Below, piece after piece: positions 16,667 to 26,194 of a stretch of 64,000 nt of DNA. Made by a program: the position numbers and the translations under genes. The notes beneath the pieces were generated by a model that saw only the letters and a list, made by a program, of their open reading frames with translations, had not been told where the DNA came from and made no database searches. The stretch lies in NCBI RefSeq assembly GCF_900104225.1, contig NZ_FNJK01000001.1, positions 372,001-436,000 of the forward strand. Direction: 5' to 3'. Origin of the DNA: Streptococcus equinus. GTDB lineage: Bacteria > Bacillota > Bacilli > Lactobacillales > Streptococcaceae. Each line of letters opens with the position of its first letter. Position 1 is the first letter of the stretch.

Positions 16667-18427
16667 ATGGTACTTGAAACAATTTCATCACCGCAAGATT
16701 TAAAACAATTATCACGTGAAGATTTGCACCGTGTTGTTGATGAAGCACGACAAGCGCTTCTTGAAAAAACAAGTCAACATGGTGGGCACAATGGACCAAA
16801 CTTTGGTATGGTTGAAATGACAGTTGCTATGCACTATGTTTTTAATTCACCAGTAGATAAATTTATTTTTGATGTGTCACACCAATCATATGTTCATAAA
16901 ATGTTAACTGGTCGCGCGCAAGCTTTTCTTGACCCAGCGCATTATGATGATGTGTCAGGGTACACCAATCCTAAAGAAAGTGAACACGACCTTTTCACTA
17001 TCGGGCATACTTCTACGTCATTGTCACTTGCTTCTGGTGTGGCTAAAGCGCGTGATTTGAAAGATGAAGTCTACAATGTTGTGGCTGTCATTGGCGATGG
17101 TTCTCTTTCAGGTGGTATGGCATACGAAGGGTTAAACCAAATCGCAACAGAAGGGACAAATACCATTGTCATTGTTAATGATAATGAGCAATCAATCGCA
17201 ATCAACCCAACTGGTGGTATTTACACAGCTCTTCGTGATTTACGTGAAAGCAAGGGTCAAGCTGATAATAATATTTTCAAAGCTCTTGGTTTTGATTACT
17301 ATTATCTTGATGCGGGAAATGATCTCGACCAATTAATTGCTTTATTTGAAGAGGTTAAAGATACTAATCACCCTGTTTTGCTACACATTCATACACAAAA
17401 AGGTCATGGTGTGTCATTCATGGAAGAAAATCGTGAAGCTTTCCATGCGGGTGGACCATACAATCCTGAAACAGGAGAATATCTTCGAGCTTCAAATGCT
17501 TCTGAAACGTATAATAGCATCACAACTGATTTTGTTTTGGATAAGATTAAAAATGACCAAACAGTAATTGCTGTCAATGCTGGAACACCAATGTTTATGT
17601 TGAATCAAGACCAACGAAAGCAAGTTGGAAAACAATTTGTTGATGTCGGAATTGCTGAGGAAGAAGCAGCAACAATGGCAGCTGGACTGGCTAAAAATGG
17701 TGCAAAACCAATCTGGTACGTAGCAGCACCATTTATGCAACGTACTTATGACCAGTGGTCACATGACATCGCTTTGAACAATCTTCCGGTGACAACTCTT
17801 GTTTATTCGGCATCTGTTAGTGCCATGAATGACGAAAGTCACCTTGGCTTCTTTGATATTCCATTTTTAGCCCATATTCCAAATGTGGTTTATCTTGCGC
17901 CAACTAGCAAAGAAGAACATTTAGCTATGCTTGATTGGGCTGTTGAGCAAAATGAACATCCGGTAGCTATCCGCATCCCAGTTGGTCCACTTCGTGAAAC
18001 TGGTCTTGTGGACACAACAGATTATTCAATTCTTAATAAAAACCAAGTGACTCAAAATGGTAACAAAGTTGCGATTTTTGGACTTGGTAATTTCTATGCT
18101 TTAGCAGAGGAAGTAGCTAAAGAGTTGGCTGCCAAACATGGCATTACAGCAACAATTGTTAATCCAAAATTTATCACAGGATTGGACGAAGAATTGCTTG
18201 ACAGTTTGAAAGCTGAGCACCAAGTCGTGGTTACTTTGGAAGATGGCGTTCTTGAAGGCGGCTATGGTCAAATGATTGCAAGTTATCTTGGAGATACTGG
18301 CCTTAAAGTCCAAAATTATGGAGTTGAAAAAGCCTTTCATGACCGCTATAAATCCCAAGAACTTTTAGCTGAAAACGGCATTACCGTTGACAATATTGTC
18401 AAAACTATTATTAAGCTTTTGGATTAA
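16667..18427 (+). CDS. DXS-like thiamine-diphosphate-dependent enzyme (transketolase superfamily)
   Basis: 586-residue protein that follows the DXS plan. The N-terminal segment HGGHNGPNFGMVEMTVAMHYV is followed by FDVSHQSYVHKMLTGR. The ThDP motif GDGSLSGGMAYEGLN...VIVNDNEQSI lies at about residues 142-180. A pyrimidine-binding transketolase domain (about 280-450) and a C-terminal domain with TLEDGVLEGGYG follow. DXS normally makes 1-deoxyxylulose-5-phosphate for the MEP pathway, thiamine and pyridoxal. This genome encodes a full mevalonate pathway (50753-58241), so the role is unclear; another acyloin-type condensation or a vitamin precursor role is possible. Clear SD AAAGGAG. Monocistronic between the flavodoxin and a terminator. 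Confidence 0.8.
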   Translation: MVLETISSPQDLKQLSREDLHRVVDEARQALLEKTSQHGGHNGPNFGMVEMTVAMHYVFNSPVDKFIFDVSHQSYVHKMLTGRAQAFLDPAHYDDVSGYTNPKESEHDLFTIGHTSTSLSLASGVAKARDLKDEVYNVVAVIGDGSLSGGMAYEGLNQIATEGTNTIVIVNDNEQSIAINPTGGIYTALRDLRESKGQADNNIFKALGFDYYYLDAGNDLDQLIALFEEVKDTNHPVLLHIHTQKGHGVSFMEENREAFHAGGPYNPETGEYLRASNASETYNSITTDFVLDKIKNDQTVIAVNAGTPMFMLNQDQRKQVGKQFVDVGIAEEEAATMAAGLAKNGAKPIWYVAAPFMQRTYDQWSHDIALNNLPVTTLVYSASVSAMNDESHLGFFDIPFLAHIPNVVYLAPTSKEEHLAMLDWAVEQNEHPVAIRIPVGPLRETGLVDTTDYSILNKNQVTQNGNKVAIFGLGNFYALAEEVAKELAAKHGITATIVNPKFITGLDEELLDSLKAEHQVVVTLEDGVLEGGYGQMIASYLGDTGLKVQNYGVEKAFHDRYKSQELLAENGITVDNIVKTIIKLLD

Positions 18428-18436
18428 TAACTGTAG

Positions 18437-18464
18437 CCTGAGGCATTTGTCTCAGGTTCTTTTT
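18437..18464 (+). terminator. Terminator after the DXS-like gene
   Basis: CCTGAG / CTCAGG with an 8-base loop is followed by a T-rich tail. Confidence 0.75.
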
Positions 18465-18502
18465 ATCTTCAATGGCTTAAAGTCTCTTTTTTAGCAAAAA
18501 TT

Positions 18503-18511
18503 TGTTATACT
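18503..18511 (+). promoter_or_regulatory. Extended -10 promoter of the glucosaminidase gene
   Basis: TGTTATACT, 27 bases before the TTG start. Confidence 0.55.
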
Positions 18512-18538
18512 GAGAGGTGACTTTTTGAAAGGACTGTA

Positions 18539-19198
18539 TTGTATTTGGCAAATATAAGAAAAAGGAAGAAAAGAAGAAAAGTTAGTAGAAAAAGGCGTCG
18601 AAAAAATTTACCACAGTCAGTTTTGTATGGCATGGCTTTTCTAGCGTTTTTAGCTTGTTCAACCTTGCTTTTTTATGCCTATCACTCACAAGAAGGAGCA
18701 CAAGCAGCATCTACAGATACGAGTCAATCCTCTCAAGACACGACGACTATAACATTTATTCAAACAATTGGTGAAACAGCTCGTCAAATTGCTGCTCAAA
18801 ATGATCTTTATGCTTCAGTCATGATTGCTCAAGCTGTTTTGGAATCAAATAGTGGTCAGTCAGCACTCAGTCAGCCACCTTATTATAATTTCTTTGGGAT
18901 TAAAGGTGATTATAATGGGCAAACGGTAACTATGAAGACTTGGGAAGATGATGGTAGTGGGAATGCTTATACGATTGATGCGCAGTTTCGGTCTTATGGA
19001 AGTTTAGAGGAGTCACTACAAGATTATGCGCAATTTCTCCAAAAAGATTTGTATGCAGGAGTGCATAAATCACAGACGACTTCTTATCAAGAAGCTACCG
19101 CAGCACTAACAGGAACCTATGCTACAGACACGTCTTATGGTGATAAATTAAATCAGATTATTTCAGAATATGATTTGACCATCTATGATAGTTGGTAA
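18539..19198 (+). CDS. Membrane-anchored peptidoglycan glucosaminidase (FlgJ/LytG-like)
   Basis: 219 residues from a TTG start with SD AAAGGA five bases upstream. A very basic cytoplasmic N-terminus (about residues 7-22, rich in Lys/Arg) precedes one transmembrane helix (about 28-48). A Ser/Thr-rich linker and a C-terminal mannosyl-glycoprotein endo-beta-N-acetylglucosaminidase-like domain follow (about 75-219). The catalytic Glu is in QAVLESNSGQSALS, with YYNFFGIKG as the conserved second motif. It should cleave glycan strands of the cell wall, and the anchor places the domain outside the membrane. Single gene. Confidence 0.9.
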   Translation: MYLANIRKRKKRRKVSRKRRRKNLPQSVLYGMAFLAFLACSTLLFYAYHSQEGAQAASTDTSQSSQDTTTITFIQTIGETARQIAAQNDLYASVMIAQAVLESNSGQSALSQPPYYNFFGIKGDYNGQTVTMKTWEDDGSGNAYTIDAQFRSYGSLEESLQDYAQFLQKDLYAGVHKSQTTSYQEATAALTGTYATDTSYGDKLNQIISEYDLTIYDSW

Positions 19199-19278
19199 GC
19201 CCTGTTTTTGGTATGGTTTTTAGTTAGTGAAAAGAATTTCAAAGTTCAAAGAAAAGCGTGCAAAATAGTGTTGAAATA

Positions 19279-19287
19279 TGCTATAAT
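19279..19287 (+). promoter_or_regulatory. Extended -10 promoter of the DUF1149-degV-dapB-cca operon
   Basis: TGCTATAAT, a perfect extended -10, about 30 bases before the DUF1149 start. Confidence 0.65.
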
Positions 19288-19316
19288 GGGAAATGATATA
19301 CAAAGAGGAGATAAGT

Positions 19317-19697
19317 ATGGAATTAGTACGTGAAAAAGAATTTGTCAACCAATACCATTATGATGCAAGAAATCTCGAATGGGAAAAAGAAAATGGTACA
19401 CCGAAGACTAATTTTGAAGTCACATTTCAATTAGTGAAGAAAGACACAGAAAGTAACCAAACAACAATTGTTTCTGTTTTACAATTTATTGTAGTGAAAC
19501 AAGAGTTTGTTATCAGTGGAGTTGTCTCACAAATGGTTCACATTCAAAATCGTATTGTTAATGAACCTAGCGAATTCACTAAGGACGAAGTTGAATATTT
19601 GGCAGCGCCGTTATTGGATATCGTGCAACGCCTAACATACGAAGTAACCGAAATTGCCCTCGATCGTCCAGGGGTTAAATTGGAGTTTAGAAATTAA
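19317..19697 (+). CDS. DUF1149 family protein
   Basis: 126 residues from ATG 19317, chosen for SD GAGGAGA just upstream. A streptococcal-type DUF1149 protein with a predicted mixed alpha/beta fold resembling SecB-like proteins (family knowledge, not derived here). No signal peptide, membrane helix or catalytic motif is visible. It ends one base into the degV start (TAATG), so the two are coupled. It is first gene of a run through degV, dapB, cca and the ABC-F gene. Function unknown. Confidence 0.8.
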   Translation: MELVREKEFVNQYHYDARNLEWEKENGTPKTNFEVTFQLVKKDTESNQTTIVSVLQFIVVKQEFVISGVVSQMVHIQNRIVNEPSEFTKDEVEYLAAPLLDIVQRLTYEVTEIALDRPGVKLEFRN

Positions 19698-20545
19698 TGA
19701 AATTAGCAGTTATAACAGATACAACCGCAGTTTTGTCAGATGACCTTAAGGCAAAAGAGAATCTTTTTGTCTTAGATATCCCAATCATGATTGGTGGGAT
19801 TTCTTACGTTGAAGGTAAGGATTTAAGCTTGGATGATTTTTACAGAAAAATGGCTATGTCACCAACCCTTCCTAAAACAAGCCAACCAAGTCTAGCTAAA
19901 TTAGATGAAATTTTGACTAAACTTTCAACTGAAGGCTATACTCACGTTGTTGGATTGTTCTTGTCATCAGGCATCTCAGGATTTTGGCAGAATATCCAAT
20001 TTTTGATTGACGATTATCCTGAATTAACGATTGCATTTCCAGATAGTAAAATCACGTCAGCACCACTTGGTAGCATGGTAAAAAATACCTTAAATTGGGC
20101 TGAAAATGGTGTTTCATTTGATGAGATTTTAGCTAAATTGCAAAAACAAATTGATGGAACAAGTGCTTTTATCATGGTGGATGACTTGAACCACTTGGTA
20201 AAGGGTGGTCGTTTGTCAAACGGTTCTGCTTTGATTGGTAATTTGCTTAGCATTAAACCAATTCTTTACTTTAATGATCAAGGTGTTATTGAAGTTTATG
20301 AAAAAGTACGAACTGAGAAAAAAGCCATTAAACGTCTTGTCGATGTGTTATCAGATGTGACAAAAGATGGGGAGTACGAAGTCTTCATCATTCACTCTCG
20401 TGCTGAAGAAAAAGCACAACACTTCTATCAAGCTTTGGCTGAAAGAGGTCAAACGAAGAATCTTGAAATTGTAACATTTGATGGCGTAATTGCTACTCAT
20501 TTGGGGGAAGGCGCAGTTGCATTTGGTTTCACACCAATTGTCTAA
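19697..20545 (+). CDS. DegV family fatty-acid-binding protein (FakB-like)
   Basis: 282 residues. It starts [17 protein letters not shown], the DegV hallmark, with the Thr-Ser loop LPKTSQPS at about 55-62 and LSSGISG near 95. The lower domain carries [17 protein letters not shown] and SIKPIL, conserved in FakB proteins that present fatty acids to the kinase FakA. Which paralogue or acyl preference it has cannot be told. It overlaps DUF1149 by one base and is followed by dapB after 25 bases. Confidence 0.93.
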   Translation: MKLAVITDTTAVLSDDLKAKENLFVLDIPIMIGGISYVEGKDLSLDDFYRKMAMSPTLPKTSQPSLAKLDEILTKLSTEGYTHVVGLFLSSGISGFWQNIQFLIDDYPELTIAFPDSKITSAPLGSMVKNTLNWAENGVSFDEILAKLQKQIDGTSAFIMVDDLNHLVKGGRLSNGSALIGNLLSIKPILYFNDQGVIEVYEKVRTEKKAIKRLVDVLSDVTKDGEYEVFIIHSRAEEKAQHFYQALAERGQTKNLEIVTFDGVIATHLGEGAVAFGFTPIV

Positions 20546-20570
20546 GTCTTAGAGAGGAAAAGGAAAAGAC

Positions 20571-21338
20571 ATGAGTATTAAAGTTATCGTAGCAGGTTTT
20601 AAAGGAAGAATGGGTTCAGCAGCAGTAAACATGGTTAAGGGAGATGATGAATTAACCTTAGCAGCTTTGCTTGATCCATTTGCAACAGAAAAAGAAGTTG
20701 ATGGCGTTCCAGTCTTTACTGATAAATCACAATTAGTTGGTTTTGATGCTGACGTATGGGTTGATTTTACAATGCCAGCTGTTGCTTATGAAAACACTCG
20801 TTTTGCTTTAGAAAATGGCTTTGCTCCAGTTGTTGGGACAACAGGATTTTCTGAAGACGAAATTGCCGAATTGATTGCTCTTTCTGAAGACAAGAAAATC
20901 GGTGGACTCATTGCCCCTAACTTCGCTATCGGTGCAATTTTACTCATGGAATTTGCTGCTAAAGCAGCCAAATATTTTCCGGACCTTGAAATTATTGAAT
21001 TACATCATGATAAGAAGAAGGATGCTCCTTCAGGAACGGCTGTGAAAACAGCTGAATTGATTCGCGAAGTGCGTCAAGCTAAGAAACAAGGTGCTCCAGA
21101 TGAAGTTGAAACACTTAAGGGAGCGCGTGGTGCTGATTTTGATGGTATGCGTATCCACAGTGTTCGCTTACCTGGCCTGGTTGCTCACCAAGAAGTTATT
21201 TTTGGGGCACAAGGTGAAGGGTTAACACTTCGTCATGATTCATATGATCGTATTTCATTTATGAGTGGCGTTAATATTGGAATTAAAGCAGTTGTGAAAC
21301 AAGATAAACTTGTTTATGGTTTGGAAAAATTACTATGA
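20571..21338 (+). CDS. dapB: 4-hydroxy-tetrahydrodipicolinate reductase
   Basis: 255-residue NAD(P)H-dependent enzyme of lysine/diaminopimelate synthesis. The N-terminal nucleotide-binding motif is [13 protein letters not shown] (about residues 7-19), followed by VVGTTGFS. The catalytic segment [15 protein letters not shown] contains the HHxxKxDAPSGT signature. The ATG has SD GAGAGGAAAAGG. It overlaps cca by 4 bases, an arrangement also remembered from other streptococci. Confidence 0.97.
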   Translation: MSIKVIVAGFKGRMGSAAVNMVKGDDELTLAALLDPFATEKEVDGVPVFTDKSQLVGFDADVWVDFTMPAVAYENTRFALENGFAPVVGTTGFSEDEIAELIALSEDKKIGGLIAPNFAIGAILLMEFAAKAAKYFPDLEIIELHHDKKKDAPSGTAVKTAELIREVRQAKKQGAPDEVETLKGARGADFDGMRIHSVRLPGLVAHQEVIFGAQGEGLTLRHDSYDRISFMSGVNIGIKAVVKQDKLVYGLEKLL

Positions 21339-22540
21339 AATTAAACAATCTGCCTTCTGAATTTCAGGAGGCTTTACCAATTTTAAAAAAAATTCGTGAA
21401 GCAGGCTATGAGGCATACTTCGTTGGCGGTAGCGTTCGAGATGTCTTACTAAATCGCCCAATTCACGATGTAGATATTGCAACAAGTTCTTACCCAGAAG
21501 AAACAAAAAGTATTTTTCACCGTACCGTTGATATTGGGATTGAGCATGGGACTGTGCTTGTTCTTGAAGAAGGTGGCGAGTATGAAATCACTACTTTCCG
21601 TACGGAAGATGTTTATGTAGATTATCGTAGACCAAGTAGCGTATCTTTTGTTCGCTCACTTGAAGAGGATTTAAAACGTCGTGACTTTACGGTAAATGCT
21701 TTTGCACTTGATGAAACAGGTTTGATTATTGATAAATTTAATGGCTTAGCTGACCTGAAAGCCAAATTGTTACGTGCGGTTGGAAATCCAGCTGAGCGTT
21801 TTAATGAGGATGCCCTTCGCATCATGCGTGGTTTTCGTTTTTCAGCTAGTCTTGATTTTGATATTGAACCTGAGACTTTTGCTGCCATGGCAGCACATGC
21901 GCCCTTACTTGAAAAAATTTCAGTAGAGCGCTCTTTTATTGAATTTGACAAATTATTGATGGCACCTTTCTGGCGTAAAGGGATTAAAGCCATGATTGCA
22001 AGTGAAGCTCAAAAATACCTTCCTTATCTTGAGAATGCTCATGATCATTTGCAACAATTCTTGGATGATTTGGCAGACGATTATCACTTTAAAACATCAG
22101 AACAAGCTTGGGCAGCTTTGCTATTAGCGTTGGATGTCAAAGATGTTCGTGCCTTTTTGCGAGCTTGGAAAACATCAAGTCAATTCCAAAAAGACGTTGA
22201 AAAGATTGTGTCAATCTATCGTTTCCGTTTGACAAATGAACTTGATAAGATGGAAATGTATTGCTATGGTCGTAATCTGATTGAGCAGGCAGAAGACCTT
22301 CGTTTAGGTTTTGGTCTACCAGTTGATTTTGCGACGATTGAGCGCTTGGATAAGGAATTAACCATTCATGACAAACATGAGATTGTGGTCAACGGTGGTA
22401 TGCTGATTAAAGAAATGCAATTCAAACCAGGACCTGAGCTTGGTCAAATTCTAAAAGCAATCGAACAACATATTGTACTTGGTAAGCTTGCCAATGATAA
22501 AAAAGCTATTTTTGAATTTATTAGAAAGGAAAGCAAATGA
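21335..22540 (+). CDS. cca: CCA-adding tRNA nucleotidyltransferase
   Basis: 401-residue class II enzyme that adds or repairs the 3' CCA end. That function is needed here because both tRNA genes in the window lack encoded CCA. Motifs: GGSVRDVLL (about 28-36), [13 protein letters not shown] with the metal-binding DxD, and [12 protein letters not shown], then [15 protein letters not shown]. It overlaps dapB (4 bases) and the ABC-F gene (4 bases). Confidence 0.97.
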   Translation: MKLNNLPSEFQEALPILKKIREAGYEAYFVGGSVRDVLLNRPIHDVDIATSSYPEETKSIFHRTVDIGIEHGTVLVLEEGGEYEITTFRTEDVYVDYRRPSSVSFVRSLEEDLKRRDFTVNAFALDETGLIIDKFNGLADLKAKLLRAVGNPAERFNEDALRIMRGFRFSASLDFDIEPETFAAMAAHAPLLEKISVERSFIEFDKLLMAPFWRKGIKAMIASEAQKYLPYLENAHDHLQQFLDDLADDYHFKTSEQAWAALLLALDVKDVRAFLRAWKTSSQFQKDVEKIVSIYRFRLTNELDKMEMYCYGRNLIEQAEDLRLGFGLPVDFATIERLDKELTIHDKHEIVVNGGMLIKEMQFKPGPELGQILKAIEQHIVLGKLANDKKAIFEFIRKESK

Positions 22541-24405
22541 GCGATTTTATCGTAGAACACTTAACGAAATCCGCTGGGGATAAAACCGTATTTCGTGATA
22601 TTTCCTTTATTATTCATGATTTTGATCGTATCGGGATTATTGGGGTTAACGGAACTGGTAAGACAACACTTTTAGATGTTATCTCTGGTCGACTTGGTTT
22701 TGATGGTGATGTGTCACCATTTTCAGCAAAAAATGGCTATAAAATTGCCTACTTAACGCAAGAACCTGAATTTGATGATGACAAGACGATTTTAGATACT
22801 GTTTTGTCTTCTGATTTGCGTGAGATGACTTTAATCAAGACTTATGAAACATTGATGGCTAATTATGATGAGGCTAATCAAGATAAGCTCGAAAAAGTCA
22901 TGACCGAAATGGATTCACTTGATGCTTGGGCAATTGAGAGTGAAGTCAAGACTGTTTTAACGAAGTTGGGCTTGGAAGACTTGTCACAAAAAGTTGGCGA
23001 TTTGTCAGGTGGACTTCGTCGTCGTGTTCAGTTAGCCCAAGTCTTGTTGAATGATGCTGACTTGTTATTACTTGACGAACCAACCAACCACTTGGATATT
23101 GATACCATTGCTTGGTTGACGAATTTCTTGAAAACATCTAAGAAAACGGTACTTTTCATTACCCACGACCGATATTTCTTGGATAATGTGGCAACACGAA
23201 TTTTTGAATTGGCTAACAGCCAACTGACAGAATATCAAGGAAATTATCAAGATTATGTACGCTTGCGTGCAGAACAAGATGAACGTGATGCGGCAACCCT
23301 TCATAAGAAAAAACAACTTTACAAGCAAGAGTTGGCTTGGATGCGTACGCAACCACAAGCACGTGCTACAAAACAACAAGCTCGTATCAATCGTTTCAAT
23401 GATTTGAAAGCTGATTTGTCAGGAGCAACACAATCATCTGAGCTTGAAATCAATTTTGAAACAAGCCGTATTGGTAAAAAAGTTATCAATTTTGAAGATG
23501 TTTCTTTTGCTTATACTGATAAACAAATTTTGACAGACTTCAACCTTTTAGTTCAAAATAAAGACCGAATCGGAATTGTTGGTGATAATGGTGTCGGAAA
23601 ATCAACTCTTCTAAACTTAATTAATGGTGATTTGAAACCAACAAGCGGTAAAGTTGAGATTGGTGAAACGGTTCGCATTGGTTACTTTTCACAGTTGCCA
23701 AAAGACATGGATGAGGACAAACGTGTCATCAATTATCTACAAGAAGTAGCAGATGAAGTGAAGACAAGTGTCGGAACAACTAGTGTTACAGACTTGTTAG
23801 AACAATTCTTGTTCCCGCGTTCAACTCATGGCACATTGATTTCAAAACTATCTGGCGGTGAGAAAAAGCGTCTATACCTTTTGAAGATTTTGATTGAAAA
23901 ACCAAATGTTCTTCTTCTTGACGAACCAACAAATGATCTTGATATTGCAACTTTGACAGTGCTTGAAAGTTTCTTACAAACATTTTCTGGTCCTGTAATT
24001 ACCGTTAGTCACGACCGTTATTTCCTTGATAAAGTAGCCAATAAAATTTTGGCATTTGAAAATGGTCATGTGAGAGAATTCTTCGGTAACTATACAGATT
24101 ATCTTGATGAAAAAGCATTTGAAGAAAATGCTGCTGTTCAAGTTAAGAAAGAAGCGCAACAAAAGACTGAAAAAGAAAAAACTAAGAAAAAACGCATGTC
24201 TTACTTTGAAAAACAAGAATGGGAAGTCATCGAAGATGAAATTGCCAAACTTGAAGAAGACATCGAAGCTATTGAAGCTCAAATGCAAGAAAATGCTAGT
24301 GATTATGGCAAACTAGCTGAACTTCAACGTTCATTGGATGAGACAAATGAAACTCTCCTTGAAAAATACGAAAGATATGAATACCTAAGTGACTTAGCTG
24401 AATAA
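22537..24405 (+). CDS. ABC-F family ATPase, Uup/YfmR-like
   Basis: 622-residue soluble protein with two ATPase cassettes and no membrane domain. First Walker [10 protein letters not shown] is near residue 35, with signature [12 protein letters not shown] and Walker [13 protein letters not shown]. Second Walker [10 protein letters not shown] is near 350, with LSGGEKKR and [12 protein letters not shown]. The linker (about 240-300) is the tRNA-interaction motif, and a C-terminal Lys-rich coiled coil (about 530-622) is the Uup/YfmR feature. ABC-F proteins act on the ribosomal E site; YfmR relatives relieve stalls (established for the family, inferred here). Four-base overlap with cca. Confidence 0.92.
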   Translation: MSDFIVEHLTKSAGDKTVFRDISFIIHDFDRIGIIGVNGTGKTTLLDVISGRLGFDGDVSPFSAKNGYKIAYLTQEPEFDDDKTILDTVLSSDLREMTLIKTYETLMANYDEANQDKLEKVMTEMDSLDAWAIESEVKTVLTKLGLEDLSQKVGDLSGGLRRRVQLAQVLLNDADLLLLDEPTNHLDIDTIAWLTNFLKTSKKTVLFITHDRYFLDNVATRIFELANSQLTEYQGNYQDYVRLRAEQDERDAATLHKKKQLYKQELAWMRTQPQARATKQQARINRFNDLKADLSGATQSSELEINFETSRIGKKVINFEDVSFAYTDKQILTDFNLLVQNKDRIGIVGDNGVGKSTLLNLINGDLKPTSGKVEIGETVRIGYFSQLPKDMDEDKRVINYLQEVADEVKTSVGTTSVTDLLEQFLFPRSTHGTLISKLSGGEKKRLYLLKILIEKPNVLLLDEPTNDLDIATLTVLESFLQTFSGPVITVSHDRYFLDKVANKILAFENGHVREFFGNYTDYLDEKAFEENAAVQVKKEAQQKTEKEKTKKKRMSYFEKQEWEVIEDEIAKLEEDIEAIEAQMQENASDYGKLAELQRSLDETNETLLEKYERYEYLSDLAE

Positions 24406-24452
24406 GCAAGGTCACTTCTTTCATATAAAAAAACATATAGAAAGGGAAGACT

Positions 24453-26192
24453 ATGAAACTAATTTGGACTTATTTGAAAAGATATCCCAAATGGCTAGTA
24501 CTCGATGTTATTGGGGCATTGACTCTCGTTGTGGTAAACCTGGGTCTGCCGACGGCTCTTGCTCGAATGATTGACCAGGGGGTTACAGTAGGAAATAAGG
24601 AAAAAGTTTATTTCTGGGCAATTGTTATGCTTATTGTCATTGTTTTAGGGACAATTGGTCGTGTTGTCCTTGCCTATGCAGCTGGGAAAATTACGACGAA
24701 CATGATTAAGGACATGCGTAACGATATGTATGATAAGTTACAGCAATATTCACATCAAGAATATGAACAAATTGGTGTGTCTTCCTTAGTCACTCGTATG
24801 ACAAGTGATGCCTTTATTTTGATGCAATTTGCTGAGCAAACACTGCGAATGGGTGTCATTACACCTTTGATGATGATATCTAGTGTGGTTATGATTTTGG
24901 TGACAAGCCCATCCCTTGCTTGGATTGTAGTTATTGCTATTCCATTTTTGGTCTTGGTTGTCTATTATGTGGCAACACGAACTCGTCCATTATCTGAAAA
25001 TCAACAAGCAACACTTGATAAAATCAACCAGTACGTTCGTGAGAATCTGACTGGCTTACGTGTTATTCGTGCCTTTGCTAGAGAAGATTTCCAAGAAGAA
25101 CGTTTTGGTCGTAAAAATGATGAGTACAAGGATTTGTCAAGTCGCTTGTTTATCTTAACTGGTTTGACAGAGCCATTATTTGTTTTAATCATTATTTCAA
25201 TGATTGTTGCGATTGTTTGGTTTGCTTTGAATCCACTTTCTCGTGGGGATTTGCAAATTGGTAATTTGGTAGCTTTTATTGAATATAGCTTCCACGCACT
25301 CTTTTCATTCTTATTGTTTGCCAATTTCTTTACCATGTATCCACGTATGGTGGTTTCAAGTGAACGTATTTCAGAAGTGATGGCAATGCCAATTTCAATT
25401 GATCCAAATGAGGATGGTGTGACTGAAACTGCTACAAAAGGTTATTTGGAGTTTAATAATGTCACTTTTGCTTATCCTGGTGAAACTGAGAGTCCTGTTT
25501 TAAAAGATATTTCTTTTAAGGCTAAACCTGGTGAAACCATTGCCTTCATCGGTTCAACTGGATCTGGTAAATCATCACTCGTTAACTTGATTCCACGTTT
25601 TTATGACGTAACACTTGGTAAAATTTTGGTTGATGGTGTTGATGTTCGAGATTATCAACTAAAAGCTCTTCGTCAAAAAATTGGCTTCATTCCGCAAAAA
25701 GCTTTGCTATTTACTGGAACAATCGAAGAAAATTTGAAATACGGTAAGACAGATGCGACTAAGGAAGAGTTGCAAGAAGCAGCAGATATTGCTCAGGCTA
25801 AGGAATTTATCGAAAGTCGTGATGACCGTTATCAAACGCATTTGGCTGAAGGCGGAAGTAATTTGTCTGGAGGACAAAAGCAACGTTTGTCAATTGCGCG
25901 TGCAGTGGTTAAGAAACCAGACATCTATATCTTTGATGATTCATTCTCAGCACTCGATTATAAGACAGATGCTCAGTTACGTGCGCGCTTGAAAGCAGTG
26001 ACACAAGAAGCAACGGTTTTGATTGTAGCTCAACGTGTTGGAACAATCATGGATGCTGATCAGATTATTGTGCTTGATAAAGGTGAAATCGTTGGACGCG
26101 GAACGCATGAGGAATTGATGCAATCAAATGACATTTATCGTGAAATTGCCAATTCACAACTAAACAAAGCCAAAGAGATGAAAGGAGAATAA
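24453..26192 (+). CDS. Heterodimeric ABC exporter, subunit with degenerate ATP site
   Basis: 579-residue half-transporter with six transmembrane helices in about 1-310 and an ATPase domain in 330-579. Walker A is GSTGSGKSS and the signature is the canonical LSGGQKQR. However, the catalytic Glu after Walker B is Asp (IYIFDDSFSALD) and the H-loop His is Gln (IVAQRVGTI). The next gene has the complementary defects, so the two form an LmrCD/PatAB/BmrCD-type asymmetric exporter, probably for drugs or lipids. It begins 47 bases after the ABC-F gene, with SD AAAGGGAAG; a three-base-scale gap joins it to its partner. Confidence 0.93.
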   Translation: MKLIWTYLKRYPKWLVLDVIGALTLVVVNLGLPTALARMIDQGVTVGNKEKVYFWAIVMLIVIVLGTIGRVVLAYAAGKITTNMIKDMRNDMYDKLQQYSHQEYEQIGVSSLVTRMTSDAFILMQFAEQTLRMGVITPLMMISSVVMILVTSPSLAWIVVIAIPFLVLVVYYVATRTRPLSENQQATLDKINQYVRENLTGLRVIRAFAREDFQEERFGRKNDEYKDLSSRLFILTGLTEPLFVLIIISMIVAIVWFALNPLSRGDLQIGNLVAFIEYSFHALFSFLLFANFFTMYPRMVVSSERISEVMAMPISIDPNEDGVTETATKGYLEFNNVTFAYPGETESPVLKDISFKAKPGETIAFIGSTGSGKSSLVNLIPRFYDVTLGKILVDGVDVRDYQLKALRQKIGFIPQKALLFTGTIEENLKYGKTDATKEELQEAADIAQAKEFIESRDDRYQTHLAEGGSNLSGGQKQRLSIARAVVKKPDIYIFDDSFSALDYKTDAQLRARLKAVTQEATVLIVAQRVGTIMDADQIIVLDKGEIVGRGTHEELMQSNDIYREIANSQLNKAKEMKGE

Positions 26193-26194
26193 GA

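Noticed and set aside
22946..24316. Several long antisense frames within the ABC-F gene
   Set aside because: They mirror the codon structure of the real gene, lack SD sequences and have odd composition.
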